Assembly (NCBI RefSeq): GCF_016865525.2
Contig: NZ_CP075169.1
Span: 1,612,337 to 1,676,336, forward strand
Length of the DNA: 64,000 nucleotides
Origin: Sodalis ligni
GTDB lineage: Bacteria > Pseudomonadota > Gammaproteobacteria > Enterobacterales > Enterobacteriaceae
Reading direction: 5' to 3'
Shown: piece by piece, positions 48,738 through 58,543 of the stretch
How positions within the stretch are numbered: the stretch's first letter is position 1
How the letters are laid out: each line of letters begins with the position of its first letter
Notes under the pieces: generated by a model
Databases searched by the model: none
What the model was told of the DNA's origin: nothing
What the model saw: only the letters and a program-made list of their open reading frames with translations
Made by a program: the position numbers and the translations under genes

Positions 48738-48860
48738 TGACGCGGATGCACAGGATGGATCAAACTTTAAACGACCGCTCCAGCCGGTGCTTTACATGCA
48801 CTTCCCCGGCTAATACTCTGTTGGCGTTAATATCTTGTCTTAACGACCAAAGAGGATGTG

Positions 48861-49970
48861 ATGGAACAACCGGTAAACGGCAAAAAGCGGCTGGCGGTAC
48901 TGTTCGGCGGTCAATCCACCGAACACGAGGTCTCGTTGCGATCGTCGATCAATGTTATCAAAGCCGTTGATCGGCAAAAGTATGATCTGACGTTGATTGG
49001 CGTCGATAAGCTTGGGCGCTGGATGCTGTGCGATGAGGCCGATTATCTGGTCAACCCGGACGATCCGGCGCGCATTGAACTCGCTCCCTCCGCGCATTAT
49101 CTGGCGGTCGTTCCCGGGGGCCACGGCGGTCAATTGAAAGATCTCGCCAGCGGCGAAACGTTGCCGGCGATTGACGTGGCGTTTTCCGTGCTGCATGGCG
49201 CGGCGGGCGAAGACGGTTCCGTGCAGGGGCTGCTGCGGGTGCTTGGGATTCCTTTCGCCGGGCCGGACGTACTGGGTTCCGCCGTCTGCATGGATAAAGA
49301 CATGACCAAGCGGATCCTGCGCGACGCCGGCTTGCCGGTGACGCCCTCGGTGACCATCCATCGCACCGATGCCGCCACGGCGGATTTCAGCGCCATTGTC
49401 CACCAGCTGGGGTTGCCCCTGTTTATCAAACCCGCCAGCCAGGGATCCTCGGTAGGGGTAAGCAAAGTGCTCGATCAGGCCGGTTTCCGGCACGCGCTGG
49501 ACCTGGCGCTGGTTTACGATCATAAGGTCCTGGTGGAAACCGCCATCGACGGACGTGAGATTGAAACGGCGGTGTTGGGCAACGACCAGCCCGCGGTCAG
49601 CGTATGCGGCGAGATTCTGTCCAATGATGAATTTTATGCTTACGACACCAAATATCTGAAAGACGGTCAGGCCGGGCTGGTCATCCCGGCGCAGCTGGAA
49701 AATCGTCTGAGCGATGAAATCCGCCTGATAGCCCAGGCGGCATATCGGGTGCTGGGCTGTGCCGTTATGGCGCGGGTAGATTTTTTCGTCACCGAAGACG
49801 ATGACATTATCATCAATGAAGTCAATACCCTTCCCGGTTTTACCTCCATCAGCATGTATCCGAAGCTCTGGGAAGCCAGCGGCCTGGATTATCCGCAGCT
49901 AATCGACCGGCTGCTTTCCCTTGCGTTTGAACGCGCGCGGGACGCCGCCGCCATCAAAACCGAACTATGA
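48861..49970 (+). CDS. ddlA: D-alanine--D-alanine ligase A
   Basis: A 369-residue ATP-grasp ligase making D-Ala-D-Ala for peptidoglycan. The start ATG 48861 has AGAGGA upstream. Signatures: [38 protein letters not shown], the ATP-grasp loop [16 protein letters not shown], the [18 protein letters not shown] loop, and [23 protein letters not shown]. Length and motifs fit DdlA rather than the shorter DdlB. Its placement between acrZ and modA differs from E. coli, where ddlA is elsewhere. Confidence 0.95.
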   Translation: MEQPVNGKKRLAVLFGGQSTEHEVSLRSSINVIKAVDRQKYDLTLIGVDKLGRWMLCDEADYLVNPDDPARIELAPSAHYLAVVPGGHGGQLKDLASGETLPAIDVAFSVLHGAAGEDGSVQGLLRVLGIPFAGPDVLGSAVCMDKDMTKRILRDAGLPVTPSVTIHRTDAATADFSAIVHQLGLPLFIKPASQGSSVGVSKVLDQAGFRHALDLALVYDHKVLVETAIDGREIETAVLGNDQPAVSVCGEILSNDEFYAYDTKYLKDGQAGLVIPAQLENRLSDEIRLIAQAAYRVLGCAVMARVDFFVTEDDDIIINEVNTLPGFTSISMYPKLWEASGLDYPQLIDRLLSLAFERARDAAAIKTEL

Positions 49971-49978
49971 TGTTTTAG

Positions 49979-50035
49979 CCGGCGCCGACGCCCGTAAAGA
50001 GAGAACCGGGTCCGGCGCCAGTTTTATATTTGGTA
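49979..50035 (+). terminator. Probable terminator after ddlA
   Basis: GGCGCCGACGCCCG and CCGGGTCCGGCGCC form a long imperfect GC-rich stem around an AAAGAGAGAA loop, followed by AGTTTTATATTT. It starts directly after the ddlA stop and isolates it from modABC. Confidence 0.6.
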
Positions 50036-50080
50036 ACAATGCCTAACACCCTACAATAAATAATGACAAAAAAAACCTCG

Positions 50081-50104
50081 CGTTATATGCTTTTTTTTAT
50101 AACG
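50081..50104. promoter_or_regulatory. ModE operator upstream of modA
   Basis: CGTTATA-N10-TATAACG is an inverted repeat of 24 bp, the same half-sites and total span I recall for the E. coli modABC ModE site. It ends 18 bp before the modA ATG, so molybdate-bound ModE would block transcription. Confidence 0.75.
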
Positions 50105-50122
50105 TTACCTCAAGGGAATAAT

Positions 50123-50902
50123 ATGAAACAGCATACATTTAAATGGGTTGCCGGAGCGGTATTGACCGCCGGCATGGTTTTTCAGGCGCTGGCGGCACCG
50201 GCTGACGGCAAGGTAACGGTATTCGCCGCCGCCTCATTGACCAATGCCATGCAGGAAATCGCCAAAAACTATCAAAAAGATCGCAAGGTGGATATCGTTT
50301 CCTCTTTTGCTTCTTCCTCTACCCTGGCGCGTCAAATCGAGCAGGGCGCCCCGGCCAATCTGTTTATTTCCGCCGATCAGCAGTGGATGGATTATGTGCA
50401 AAATAAACAGCAGATCGTGAACGATACCCGCTATACCTTGCTGGGCAATGAGCTGGTCCTGGTGGCCCCTAAAGAGAGCGCGCTGAAGAACGTCACGATC
50501 GACAAACAAACCAACTGGACCTCTTTGTTGAAAGGCCAGAAGCTGGCGGTGGGCGATCCGGATCATGTGCCGGCGGGTATTTACGCCAAGGAGGCGTTAC
50601 AGAATCTCGGCGCCTGGGATACCCTGTCGCCGGTGATGGCTCGGGCCAATGACGTTCGCGGCGCATTGGCGCTGGTAGAGCGTCAGGAAGCGCCGCTGGG
50701 CATCGTTTACGGTTCGGATGTGCTCTCCAGCAAGGCGGTGAAAGTGGTGGGCATTTTCCCGCAAGAGAGCCATAAACCGGTGGAATATCCTATGGCGCTG
50801 GTTAAAGATAACGACACGCCCGCGGCCAAGGCTTTTTATGCCTATCTGAAAACCCCCGCCGCCGCCGCGGTGTTTAAACAATATGGTTTTACCCCTAAAT
50901 AA
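50123..50902 (+). CDS. modA: Molybdate ABC transporter substrate-binding protein
   Basis: A 259-residue periplasmic protein binding molybdate or tungstate. The signal peptide is KQHTFKWVAGAVLTAGMVFQ ALA with cleavage before APADGK. The mature part begins KVTVFAAASLTNAMQEIA; Ser residues in AAASL and FASSSTLARQIEQGAP, and the GDPDHVPAGIYAKEAL and YGSDVLSS segments, form the oxyanion site. ATG 50123 is preferred over an in-frame ATG 20 codons upstream because that extension overlaps the ModE operator. Confidence 0.96.
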   Translation: MKQHTFKWVAGAVLTAGMVFQALAAPADGKVTVFAAASLTNAMQEIAKNYQKDRKVDIVSSFASSSTLARQIEQGAPANLFISADQQWMDYVQNKQQIVNDTRYTLLGNELVLVAPKESALKNVTIDKQTNWTSLLKGQKLAVGDPDHVPAGIYAKEALQNLGAWDTLSPVMARANDVRGALALVERQEAPLGIVYGSDVLSSKAVKVVGIFPQESHKPVEYPMALVKDNDTPAAKAFYAYLKTPAAAAVFKQYGFTPK

Positions 50903-51591
50903 TGCACCTCACCGAGTATGAATGGCAGGCGGTGGACTTAAGCTTGAAGGTTTCCCTTTGGGCAGTGGTTTGCAGTTTGCCGTTCGGTATTTTGGCGGCC
51001 TGGGTTTTGGTTCGCTGCCGTTTTCCCGGCAAATCCCTGGTGGACGGGATTATCCATCTACCGCTGGTGCTGCCGCCGGTGGTGATCGGTTATCTGCTGC
51101 TGATTGGCATGGGGCGGCGGGGTATTATCGGCTCCTGGCTGTATCAGCTTACAGGCTTCAGCTTCAGTTTCAGCTGGCAGGGCGCGGCGCTGGCCTCGGC
51201 GGTGGTGGCGTTCCCGCTGATGGTTCGCGCAATACGCATGTCGCTGGAGGCCATCGATTTACGTTTGGAGCAGGCGGCGCGAACCCTGGGCGCCGGTCCC
51301 TGGCGGGTTTTCTTCACCATTACCCTGCCGTTGTCCTTTCCCGGCATTGTGGTGGGCACGGTACTGGCTTTTGCCCGTTCCCTCGGTGAATTCGGCGCCA
51401 CCATAACCTTTGTATCCAATATTCCCGGCGAGACCCGTACCATCCCGCTGGCGATGTACACGCTGATCGAAACTCCCGGGGCGGAGGGCGCGGCGGCCCG
51501 CTTATGCGTTCTGGCAATCTTATTATCCCTGGCATCGCTGATGATTGCCGATGCCTTGGCCGGCTGGGGCCGCAAGCGGCTGGGTGGATGA
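50902..51591 (+). CDS. modB: Molybdate ABC transporter permease
   Basis: A 229-residue inner-membrane permease with about five helices, equal in length to E. coli ModB. The ATPase-coupling EAA loop is [21 protein letters not shown]. Its ATG overlaps the last base of the modA stop (TAATG), and its stop overlaps the modC start. No lesion is seen. Confidence 0.96.
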   Translation: MHLTEYEWQAVDLSLKVSLWAVVCSLPFGILAAWVLVRCRFPGKSLVDGIIHLPLVLPPVVIGYLLLIGMGRRGIIGSWLYQLTGFSFSFSWQGAALASAVVAFPLMVRAIRMSLEAIDLRLEQAARTLGAGPWRVFFTITLPLSFPGIVVGTVLAFARSLGEFGATITFVSNIPGETRTIPLAMYTLIETPGAEGAAARLCVLAILLSLASLMIADALAGWGRKRLGG

Positions 51592-52649
51592 TGCTACAGA
51601 TTGATATTCGTCAACGGCTCGGGGATCTGGGCATGGAAGTGACCGCCGATGTGCCAGTCAAGGGTATCACCGCCATTTTCGGCGTTTCCGGCGCCGGCAA
51701 GACGTCGCTTATCAATGCCGTCGCCGGCCTGACCCGTCCGCAGCAGGGACGGATTATTCTCAATGACCGGATCCTGTTCGATGCTGAAAGGCGTATTTTT
51801 TTACCGCCGGAGGCTCGGCGGGTGGGATATGTCTTTCAGGACGGACGCCTGTTTCCCCATTATCGGGTGCGGGGCAATCTGTTTTACGGCATGGCTCCGT
51901 CCATGCGCCCTCAGTTCGACGGCATTATATCGCTGCTGGGTATCGGCCACTTATTAAAACGCTATCCCGCCACCCTGTCCGGGGGAGAGAAGCAACGGGT
52001 GGCCATCGGGCGGGCCCTGCTCAGCGCGCCGGAAATCCTGCTGATGGACGAGCCGCTGGCCTCGCTGGATTTGCTGCGCAAGCGCGAGCTATTGCCGTAT
52101 CTGGAGCGGCTGGCGAAAGAAGTCGAGATTCCGGTGCTTTATGTCACCCACAGTCTGGAAGAGATCCTGCAATTAGCCGAACGGGTATTGATACTGGACA
52201 ACGGTAAAATGAAGGCCTTCGGCACGCTGGAATCGGTGTGGGCCAGCCGGGCGCTGCGCCCGTGGCTGCCGCGGGAAGAGCAAAGCAGCGTGCTGCAGGT
52301 GGCTGTCGCCGAGCCCCATCCTGATTACCCCATGACCGCCTTATCCCTTGGCAAACAGCGGCTTTGGGTCGGCCGGGTATCGCAGCCGGTGGGTACGCCG
52401 TTGCGTATCCGCATTGCCGCAGCCGATATCTCGCTGGCGTTGACGCCGCCCCTGGGCAGCACGATCCGTAATATTCTGCCCGCCACGGTCAGCGAGTGCC
52501 TGACGGTGGGGGATCAGGTTGAGGTCATGCTGGATATCGAAGGCCATACCCTGTGGGCGCGAATCAGCCCGTGGGCCAGGGATGAACTTGGATTGCACGC
52601 CGGCATGCCGGTTTACGCGCAAATCAAAAGCGTATCCATCACTCCCTGA
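51591..52649 (+). CDS. modC: Molybdate ABC transporter ATP-binding protein
   Basis: A 352-residue ATPase with an N-terminal ABC domain and a C-terminal MOP/TOBE domain that can sense molybdate. Walker A is [18 protein letters not shown], the signature is [15 protein letters not shown], Walker B is [12 protein letters not shown], and the H-loop is YVTHSLEE. The MOP region includes [23 protein letters not shown] 51591 yields the E. coli length; the adjacent ATG 51588 is an equal option. It overlaps the modB stop. Confidence 0.96.
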   Translation: MLQIDIRQRLGDLGMEVTADVPVKGITAIFGVSGAGKTSLINAVAGLTRPQQGRIILNDRILFDAERRIFLPPEARRVGYVFQDGRLFPHYRVRGNLFYGMAPSMRPQFDGIISLLGIGHLLKRYPATLSGGEKQRVAIGRALLSAPEILLMDEPLASLDLLRKRELLPYLERLAKEVEIPVLYVTHSLEEILQLAERVLILDNGKMKAFGTLESVWASRALRPWLPREEQSSVLQVAVAEPHPDYPMTALSLGKQRLWVGRVSQPVGTPLRIRIAAADISLALTPPLGSTIRNILPATVSECLTVGDQVEVMLDIEGHTLWARISPWARDELGLHAGMPVYAQIKSVSITP

Positions 52650-52704
52650 TCCCTGCTTGCTGAACTACACTTGCTGAACTATAGCCTTGGACTACTGCCC
52701 TGGA

Positions 52705-53529
52705 CTAAAGCCCCAGCACCCGCTGATAAATGGTTTCGGCGATGGCCGGTGACTCGTTATCGCCGATAACCAGGTCGGCCCGCCCTTTGATTTCGTCAAC
52801 GCTGTTGCCCATCGCTACGCCCAGGCCCGCCGCTTCCAGCATACTTAAATCATTAAAATTGTCGCCGAAGGCGATAACCCGATCCATGCCGATGCCTTCC
52901 GATTCCACCCATTGCTGCAGCAATTTTCCTTTGCTGTTGCCGGTTTGGGCAACGTCCACCTGATCGTGCCAGGACCATTCGCACGCCAGGCCCAGCTCCA
53001 GTTCCACCGTTTCGGCAAAGGCCTGCAGTGCGCCCTTATCGGGATGCGAGGTGGCGAACTTCCAGATGGAGTCCGCCCGTTCCGCCGTATCGGCCAGGCT
53101 GTCGACCTGGATGATATTAGGCCGCTGGGCCAAAGGCAGCGTATTCGCCCAGGCCAGGGAACGAATCACGTGCTCGCTGGGCTGCTCATAGACCATGGCG
53201 TCGTCCACATAGATAAGACCGTGGATATCGTACTGGTTCAGCAGGCCGATGACCCGCTTGGCCTGCGATTTTTTCAGCGGATTGGAGGTCATGACTTTTC
53301 CGGCCTGATAATCATATAGATAGGTGCCATTGCAGCAGATAGCCGGGGTAGTGATTTTCAATGCCTGATAAAAAGGGTGAATGGCCACATGGTGACGGCC
53401 GGTGACCACCACCACCTGGACGCCGGCGGCCTGGGCGTCCGTTAATGCTTTGAGAGACGCCGGCAGAATTTTCTTCTGTTTATCCAGTAGGGTACCGTCC
53501 AAATCAAGTGCAATTACGCTATAGTTCAT
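52705..53529 (-). CDS. ybhA: HAD-superfamily phosphatase YbhA (pyridoxal phosphate phosphatase)
   Basis: A 274-residue Cof-type HAD hydrolase. Motif I is VIALDLDGTLLDKQKK with the nucleophilic Asp, motif II VVVTGRHH, motif III NSKGKLL, and motif IV VIAFGDNFNDLSMLEAAGLG. The E. coli protein dephosphorylates pyridoxal phosphate among other substrates. GAGATAAAC precedes the ATG. It is convergent with modC and divergent from pgl. Confidence 0.93.
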   Translation of the reverse strand: MNYSVIALDLDGTLLDKQKKILPASLKALTDAQAAGVQVVVVTGRHHVAIHPFYQALKITTPAICCNGTYLYDYQAGKVMTSNPLKKSQAKRVIGLLNQYDIHGLIYVDDAMVYEQPSEHVIRSLAWANTLPLAQRPNIIQVDSLADTAERADSIWKFATSHPDKGALQAFAETVELELGLACEWSWHDQVDVAQTGNSKGKLLQQWVESEGIGMDRVIAFGDNFNDLSMLEAAGLGVAMGNSVDEIKGRADLVIGDNESPAIAETIYQRVLGL

Positions 53530-53706
53530 GTTTATCTCATTATCATATTAATAATATTCTTCGTTAATGGTACACCGGAAGCGAGTTGGCGAAAACCGCG
53601 AAAATGTCTGTGGATTACAAACAACAACAGTGACATGCTAACTGCAGGTTCGCATTTCCCCTCTCATTATGAATGCCACAGGTGCAGGTGCTAATAAGGA
53701 GTATAC

Positions 53707-54702
53707 ATGAAGCAGATCGTCTATATTGCCAGTCCCGAGAGTCAGCAGATTCATGTCTGGCAAATGGATAAAGAGGGTCTGCTGACCCTATTACAGGTGG
53801 TGGATACCCCCGGACAGGGTCAGCCAATGACTATCAATCCGGATAAAACCCATCTTTATATCGGTGTGCGCCCGACCTTCGGCGTAGTGAGTTATTCCAT
53901 TGATGAGAAGGGCCTGCTGACGGAAGCCGGCATGGCGCCCCTTCCCGGCAGCCCCACCCATATCTCCACCGATCACCAGGGCCGGTTTTTATTTTGCGCC
54001 TCCTACAGCATGAGCTGCGCCAGCGTCAGTCCCATTGATGAGCGGGGGATTGCCGGGGCGCCGATCCAGGTCTTGGAAAACATGACCAACTGCCATTCCG
54101 TCAATGTCGATCCCACCAATCAGATTGTCTGGATACCCTGTCTGAAAGAGGACCGTATCCGTCTGTTTGACCTGGGCGCCGACGGCCAATTACAGCCTCA
54201 TCGCCCGGAAGCCGTGTATTCCGTTGCTGACGCCGGCCCGCGCCATATGGATTTCCACCCCCATCGGCCCTATGCCTATTGCCTGAACGAACTGAACAGC
54301 TCGGTGGACGTGTTTGCCCTGGATGACGGCGGCGCCGCGCCGCGCACCGTTCAGACCCTCGACAGTATGCCGGCGGGATTTGCCGATACGCGTTGGGCGG
54401 CGGATATCCACATCACCCCGGACGGCCGTTATCTGTACAGCTGCGATCGCACCGCCAGCCTCATTACCTGTTTTGCCGTTTCGGAAGACGGCAGCACCCT
54501 GAGCGTGGTGGGGCATCAAGCTACCCAAACGCAGCCGCGCGGATTCAATATTGACGCCAAGGGGCATTTCCTGGTGGCGGCGGGTCAGAAGACCGACCAT
54601 ATCGAAGTGTACCGCATCAATGATGAAACCGGCGCATTACAACCGCTGGCGCGTTATCCAGTAGGCAAGGGCCCGATGTGGGTAAGTATACTGAGTCGCT
54701 GA
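53707..54702 (+). CDS. pgl: 6-phosphogluconolactonase (β-propeller type)
   Basis: A 331-residue seven-blade β-propeller lactonase of the oxidative pentose phosphate pathway, the YbhE type. [20 protein letters not shown] opens it. Blade motifs such as [20 protein letters not shown] and [20 protein letters not shown], then GPMWVSIL at the end, are typical; conserved His and Arg in GPRHMDFHP belong to the proposed active site. AAGGAG lies before the ATG. Length matches E. coli (331). Confidence 0.95.
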   Translation: MKQIVYIASPESQQIHVWQMDKEGLLTLLQVVDTPGQGQPMTINPDKTHLYIGVRPTFGVVSYSIDEKGLLTEAGMAPLPGSPTHISTDHQGRFLFCASYSMSCASVSPIDERGIAGAPIQVLENMTNCHSVNVDPTNQIVWIPCLKEDRIRLFDLGADGQLQPHRPEAVYSVADAGPRHMDFHPHRPYAYCLNELNSSVDVFALDDGGAAPRTVQTLDSMPAGFADTRWAADIHITPDGRYLYSCDRTASLITCFAVSEDGSTLSVVGHQATQTQPRGFNIDAKGHFLVAAGQKTDHIEVYRINDETGALQPLARYPVGKGPMWVSILSR

Positions 54703-54796
54703 AAAGGCCGCGCGGCGCCCCATGGCTCGGTAGCCCCGCTATCATCGACCGTGCAATGAGACCGTTAAAGGGCCACCGTGCCCGGCCGCGGATAGT

Positions 54797-55278
54797 TCAG
54801 ATATACGTCACGGTCAACGACGCGCTGCCCAGCGTATGGAAATGCACATTAAAGCCCACCATCGCGCCGCTGGCGTTTTCATCCACATCAATGGATTCCA
54901 CATCCAGCGCATGGACGGTAAAAATATAACGGTGCGTCTCTCCCGCCGGCGGCGCCGCGCCGCCGTAACCGGCTTTGCCGAAGTCGGTCCGAGCCTGCAC
55001 CGCTCCCTCCGGCAGCCCATCCTGACCGGAACCGGCCCCCTGAGGCAGTAGACGGATATCGGCGGGGATATTCGCCACTACCAATGCCACCAGCCTGAAC
55101 CGGTGGGAGCATCGGGGTCGTAAACCGACACCACAAAGCTTTTGGTGCCCGCCGGAACATCGTCCCAGACCAAATGCGGCGAAATATTATCCCCTTTATA
55201 ACCCATGCCGTTAAAAACATGGCGTTCAGGCATTTTTTCGCCGTCTTTCAGATCGTTACTGAATAATGTAAAAGCCAT
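54797..55278 (-). pseudogene. ybhB: ybhB (PEBP/RKIP-family protein), frameshifted
   Basis: YbhB is a small phosphatidylethanolamine-binding-family protein of unknown role. Residues 1-66 (TLFSNDLKDGEKMPERHVFN to DPDAPTGSGWWHW) lie in one frame; the rest (VVANIPADIRLLPQGAGSGQ to the conserved GAMVGFNVHFHTL) lies in another. The frames join if one G is added to the GG run at about 55081-55082 on the minus strand, giving WWHWVVANIP. Apart from this one base the protein is complete, and it sits upstream of bioA as in E. coli. The lesion is either recent or a consensus error. Confidence 0.85.
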
Positions 55279-55322
55279 TTGTGCCTCATCGGTAAGTTAT
55301 CGTTTAACGCTGGCGCCAATCC

Positions 55323-56003
55323 TTAGCATTTAAGCAGCTTCAGCACATTTTGCGCCGCCGCGACGGAGGACGCGGGATTCTGACCGGTCACCAGATGCCC
55401 GTCGATAATGGATAAAGACTGCCAGTCATCGGTTCTCTCGTAAACCCCTCCCAAGCGTTTTAACTCATCTTCCACCAAAAAGGGCACGATAGCGTCGAGC
55501 TTAACCGCCTGCTCTTCGCTATTGCTGAATCCGGTCACCCGCTTGCCGGCCACCAGGGGCGTCCCGTCGGGCTTTTTCACATGGCGCAGCACGCCGGGAG
55601 CGTGGCATACCGTTCCCACCGGTTTGTTGTCGGCAAAAATCTCTTCAATCAGCGCAATGGAATGCGGGTCTTCCGCCAGGTCCCAGAGGGGGCCGTGCCC
55701 GCCGGGGTAGAATATCGCATCAAAATCTTCTGCCCGCAGTTGAGCCAGCGGGACGGTTTGGGCCAATGCCTGCTGCGCGGCGCGGTCGGTGCGAAAGCGC
55801 TCGGTATCCTGGGTCTGGGCGTCCGGCTGGTCGCTGGCAGGATCAACGGGAGGCTGGCCGCCCTTGGGCGACGCCAGGGTAATCTCCATGCCGGCATCGA
55901 AAAAAATATAATAAGGAGCAACAAATTCCTCCAGCCAAAAGCCGGTTGGCTTGCCGGTGTCGCCCAAGGTGTTATGGGAGGTCAAAACCATAGCAATTTT
56001 CAT
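55323..56003 (-). CDS. DJ-1/PfpI-family protein (Hsp31-like)
   Basis: A 226-residue class I glutamine-amidotransferase-like protein. It begins KIAMVLTSHNTLGDTGKPTG with FWLEEFVAPYYIFFDAGMEI. The nucleophile elbow is PVGTVCHAPGVL with Cys, and the His-Gly stretch is IFYPGGHGPLWDLAED. These fit the Hsp31/HchA-like glyoxalase III or deglycase group, so a role in methylglyoxal or carbonyl stress is likely but not proven. GGAGATAAACA precedes the ATG. It lies 34 bp downstream of curA on the same strand, probably co-transcribed. Confidence 0.85.
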   Translation of the reverse strand: MKIAMVLTSHNTLGDTGKPTGFWLEEFVAPYYIFFDAGMEITLASPKGGQPPVDPASDQPDAQTQDTERFRTDRAAQQALAQTVPLAQLRAEDFDAIFYPGGHGPLWDLAEDPHSIALIEEIFADNKPVGTVCHAPGVLRHVKKPDGTPLVAGKRVTGFSNSEEQAVKLDAIVPFLVEDELKRLGGVYERTDDWQSLSIIDGHLVTGQNPASSVAAAQNVLKLLKC

Positions 56004-56037
56004 TGTTTATCTCCGGTATGTGGGCCTGCAAGCAGGC

Positions 56038-57081
56038 TCAAAGAGTATCGCCTCCGACCCGTATCACCAGCTTGCCGAAATTTTTTCCCTCCAGCAGACC
56101 GATAAACGCCCGCGGCGCATTTTCCAATTCCTCCACCAGATCTTCGCGCATCCGGACCTTGCCTTCGGCTACCCAGGGTTCCATGGCCTCGATGAATTCC
56201 TGGTGGCGATGTCCGTAATCCTGGGTAATGATGAAACCCTGCATGCGTATGCGTTTACGCAAAATGATGCCGGCGAGCAGCGGCAGCCGATCGAGGCCTG
56301 CGGACAGGTCCTTTATATTGTAGTTGGCAATCAGACCGCACAGGGGAATGCGTGCCGAGGTATTCAGCAGGGGAAGCACCGCATCGAAGACCGCGCCGCC
56401 GACGTTTTCAAAATAAATGTCGATACCGCCCGGGCAGGCTTGCGCCAGCCGATGGGCGAAATCCGGCGCCCGATGATCGATACAGACGTCAAAACCCAGC
56501 GTTTGCGTCACATACCGGCATTTTTCCTCCCCGCCGGCCACGCCTACCACCCGGCAGCCCTTGAGTTTGGCCACCTGGCCCACCACCGCGCCAACCGCGC
56601 CGCTGGCTGCCGCCACCACCAGCGTCTCGCCGGCCCTGGGCTGGCCGATATCCATCAATCCCATATAGGCGGTGAAACCGGGCATGCCCAGGACGCCCAA
56701 CGCCCAGGAAGGGTGTTGAAGAATATCCCCTTGCAGCTTCCTCACCTCCCCGGCATTTGCCAGGGCGTAATCCTGCCAGCCGCCTTGATTAAGCACCCAA
56801 TCCCCGGGACTAAAGTCGGGATGACGGCTGGCTTCCACCCGTGAGACGGTGCCGCCGACCATGACCGCGTTCAATTCCACCGGCGGAGAATAGGAAGGGG
56901 CATCGTTCATTCTGCCGCGCATATAGGGATCCAGGGAAAGATAAATGGTGCGCAGCAACAGTTGCCCGTCATCGGGCTGAGGAATGTCGCCGGTCTCCAA
57001 ACGGAAATTATTCAATACGGGTTTGCCGTCGGGGCGGGAAGCCAACACAATACGGCGATTGACGTTTTTATTTTGGTTCAT
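56038..57081 (-). CDS. curA: NADP-dependent CurA-like oxidoreductase (MDR family)
   Basis: A 347-residue zinc-free medium-chain reductase of the leukotriene B4 dehydrogenase/YncB type. It opens VNRRIVLASRPDGKPVLNNF and has LSLDPYMRGRM, MPGFTAYMGLMDIGQPRAGE, and the NADP site VVAAASGAVGAVVGQVAKLK. The tail LEGKNFGKLVIRV is conserved. In E. coli the homolog CurA reduces curcumin and other enones. GAGGAG precedes the ATG. Together with the DJ-1 gene it is inserted between ybhB and bioA relative to E. coli. Confidence 0.88.
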   Translation of the reverse strand: MNQNKNVNRRIVLASRPDGKPVLNNFRLETGDIPQPDDGQLLLRTIYLSLDPYMRGRMNDAPSYSPPVELNAVMVGGTVSRVEASRHPDFSPGDWVLNQGGWQDYALANAGEVRKLQGDILQHPSWALGVLGMPGFTAYMGLMDIGQPRAGETLVVAAASGAVGAVVGQVAKLKGCRVVGVAGGEEKCRYVTQTLGFDVCIDHRAPDFAHRLAQACPGGIDIYFENVGGAVFDAVLPLLNTSARIPLCGLIANYNIKDLSAGLDRLPLLAGIILRKRIRMQGFIITQDYGHRHQEFIEAMEPWVAEGKVRMREDLVEELENAPRAFIGLLEGKNFGKLVIRVGGDTL

Positions 57082-57151
57082 ATTACCCGAACTCCTCGAT
57101 CCAATGATTGACGTTATGGATGATAGCGCTTGGCCGTGGGCTTTGGGCCGT

Positions 57152-58441
57152 TCAGGGGGCGAAATGCGCGGGTTCGTCCAGGGACGCGGCCAGTGCGCCG
57201 GTCAGCAGCGCCAGCTGGCTGCTGGAAATAATATACGGCGGCATCAGGTAAATTAATCGTCCAAACGGGCGAATCCAGACGCCTTCATTGACAAAAAAGC
57301 GTTGCAGCGCAGGCATGTTCACCGGCGTATGGGTTTCCACCACGCCGATGGCCCCCAATACCCGCGTATCGGCCACGCGGGCATGGGCGCGCAGCGGCAG
57401 CAAGGCCGTGCGCAACTGCGCCTCGATTGCCGTTACCTTTCCCTGCCATTGTCCCTGTTCCAGCAAGGCCAGGCTGGCGTTGGCGGCGGCGCAGGCCAGG
57501 GGGTTGGCCATAAACGTCGGACCGTGCATAAAACATCCCGCTTCGCCATTGCTGATGGTATCCGCCACCACGCGGCTGGTAAGGGTGGCGGACAGGGTCA
57601 TATAACCGCCGGTAAGGGCTTTGCCCAGGCACAGGATATCCGGGGCGATGTCCGCATGCTGGCAGGCGAACAGCTTGCCGGTACGGCCGAAGCCGGTGGC
57701 GATTTCATCGGCGATGAGCAGGATGCCGTAGCGGTCGCACAATTCCCGCACCCGCCGCAGATAGGCCGGATGGTAAAAGCGCATACCCCCCGCGCCCTGG
57801 ACGATAGGCTCGAGGATGACCGCCGCCAGGGTATGGCTGCCGGCCGCCAACGCGGCGGCCAGTTCGTCGGCATCGCTTTCCCTCCAGGGTTCGTCAAACC
57901 GGCACGCCGGCGCCGAAATAAAATCATGCTCCGGCAGATAACCCCGGTATAGGCCGTGCATGGAGTTCTGCGGATCGCATACCGACATGGCGCCGAGTGT
58001 ATCGCCATGGTAGCCGTGGCGCAAAGCCAGCAGGCGTTTACGGGATTCTCCCCGCGCCTGCCAATACTGCATGGCCATTTTTATCGCCACCTCCACCGCC
58101 ACCGAGCCGGAATCCGCCAGAAAGACACACTCCAGGGACGGCGGCGTCATCCCCACCAGCCGCCGGCAGAGCTCAACGGCTTGGGGATGGGTAATGCCGC
58201 CGAACATGACATGGGACATATGCTGCAACTGATCGGTGACCGCCCGGTTGATGGCGGGGTGGTTGTAGCCGTGAATGGCCGCCCACCAGGAGGACATGCC
58301 GTCCACCAGGCGTCGTCCGTCGGCAAGCTGTAGTTCACACCCCGCGGCGTCCGTTACCGGATAACAGGGCAGCGGGCGGGTCATGGAGGTATAAGGGTGC
58401 CAGATATGGCGTTGATCGAAAGCGAGATCTGCCGGCGTCAT
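57152..58441 (-). CDS. bioA: Adenosylmethionine-8-amino-7-oxononanoate aminotransferase
   Basis: A 429-residue PLP enzyme making 7,8-diaminopelargonate in biotin synthesis. ATG 58441 (TPADLAFDQRHIWHPYTSMT) gives exactly the E. coli length; an upstream in-frame TTG would lie in the operator. Signatures: DGMSSWWAAIHGYNHP, GYHGDTLGAMS, LIADEIATGFGRTGKLF, and the PLP Lys in CLGKALTGGYMTLSATL. It is divergent from bioBFCD. Confidence 0.97.
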   Translation of the reverse strand: MTPADLAFDQRHIWHPYTSMTRPLPCYPVTDAAGCELQLADGRRLVDGMSSWWAAIHGYNHPAINRAVTDQLQHMSHVMFGGITHPQAVELCRRLVGMTPPSLECVFLADSGSVAVEVAIKMAMQYWQARGESRKRLLALRHGYHGDTLGAMSVCDPQNSMHGLYRGYLPEHDFISAPACRFDEPWRESDADELAAALAAGSHTLAAVILEPIVQGAGGMRFYHPAYLRRVRELCDRYGILLIADEIATGFGRTGKLFACQHADIAPDILCLGKALTGGYMTLSATLTSRVVADTISNGEAGCFMHGPTFMANPLACAAANASLALLEQGQWQGKVTAIEAQLRTALLPLRAHARVADTRVLGAIGVVETHTPVNMPALQRFFVNEGVWIRPFGRLIYLMPPYIISSSQLALLTGALAASLDEPAHFAP

Positions 58442-58449
58442 AGGTTTAA

Positions 58450-58483
58450 TCGTCAACCATATTATAAAAATTTAGTTGACAGT
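58450..58483. promoter_or_regulatory. BirA-type biotin operator between bioA and bioB
   Basis: An inverted repeat CGTCAACC (58451-58458) and GTTGACAG (58475-58482), spaced by 16 AT-rich bases, sits in the 100-bp divergent bioA-bioB gap. It resembles the BirA operator layout (TTGTAAACC-N-GGTTTACAA) with a GTCAAC/GTTGAC variant core, consistent with biotinyl-AMP-dependent repression in both directions. Confidence 0.65.
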
Positions 58484-58543
58484 ATACCCACTGGACTTAC
58501 ACTGACGAAACTATTTTAAGTCCGTTATCGAGGACCTTTTCTC

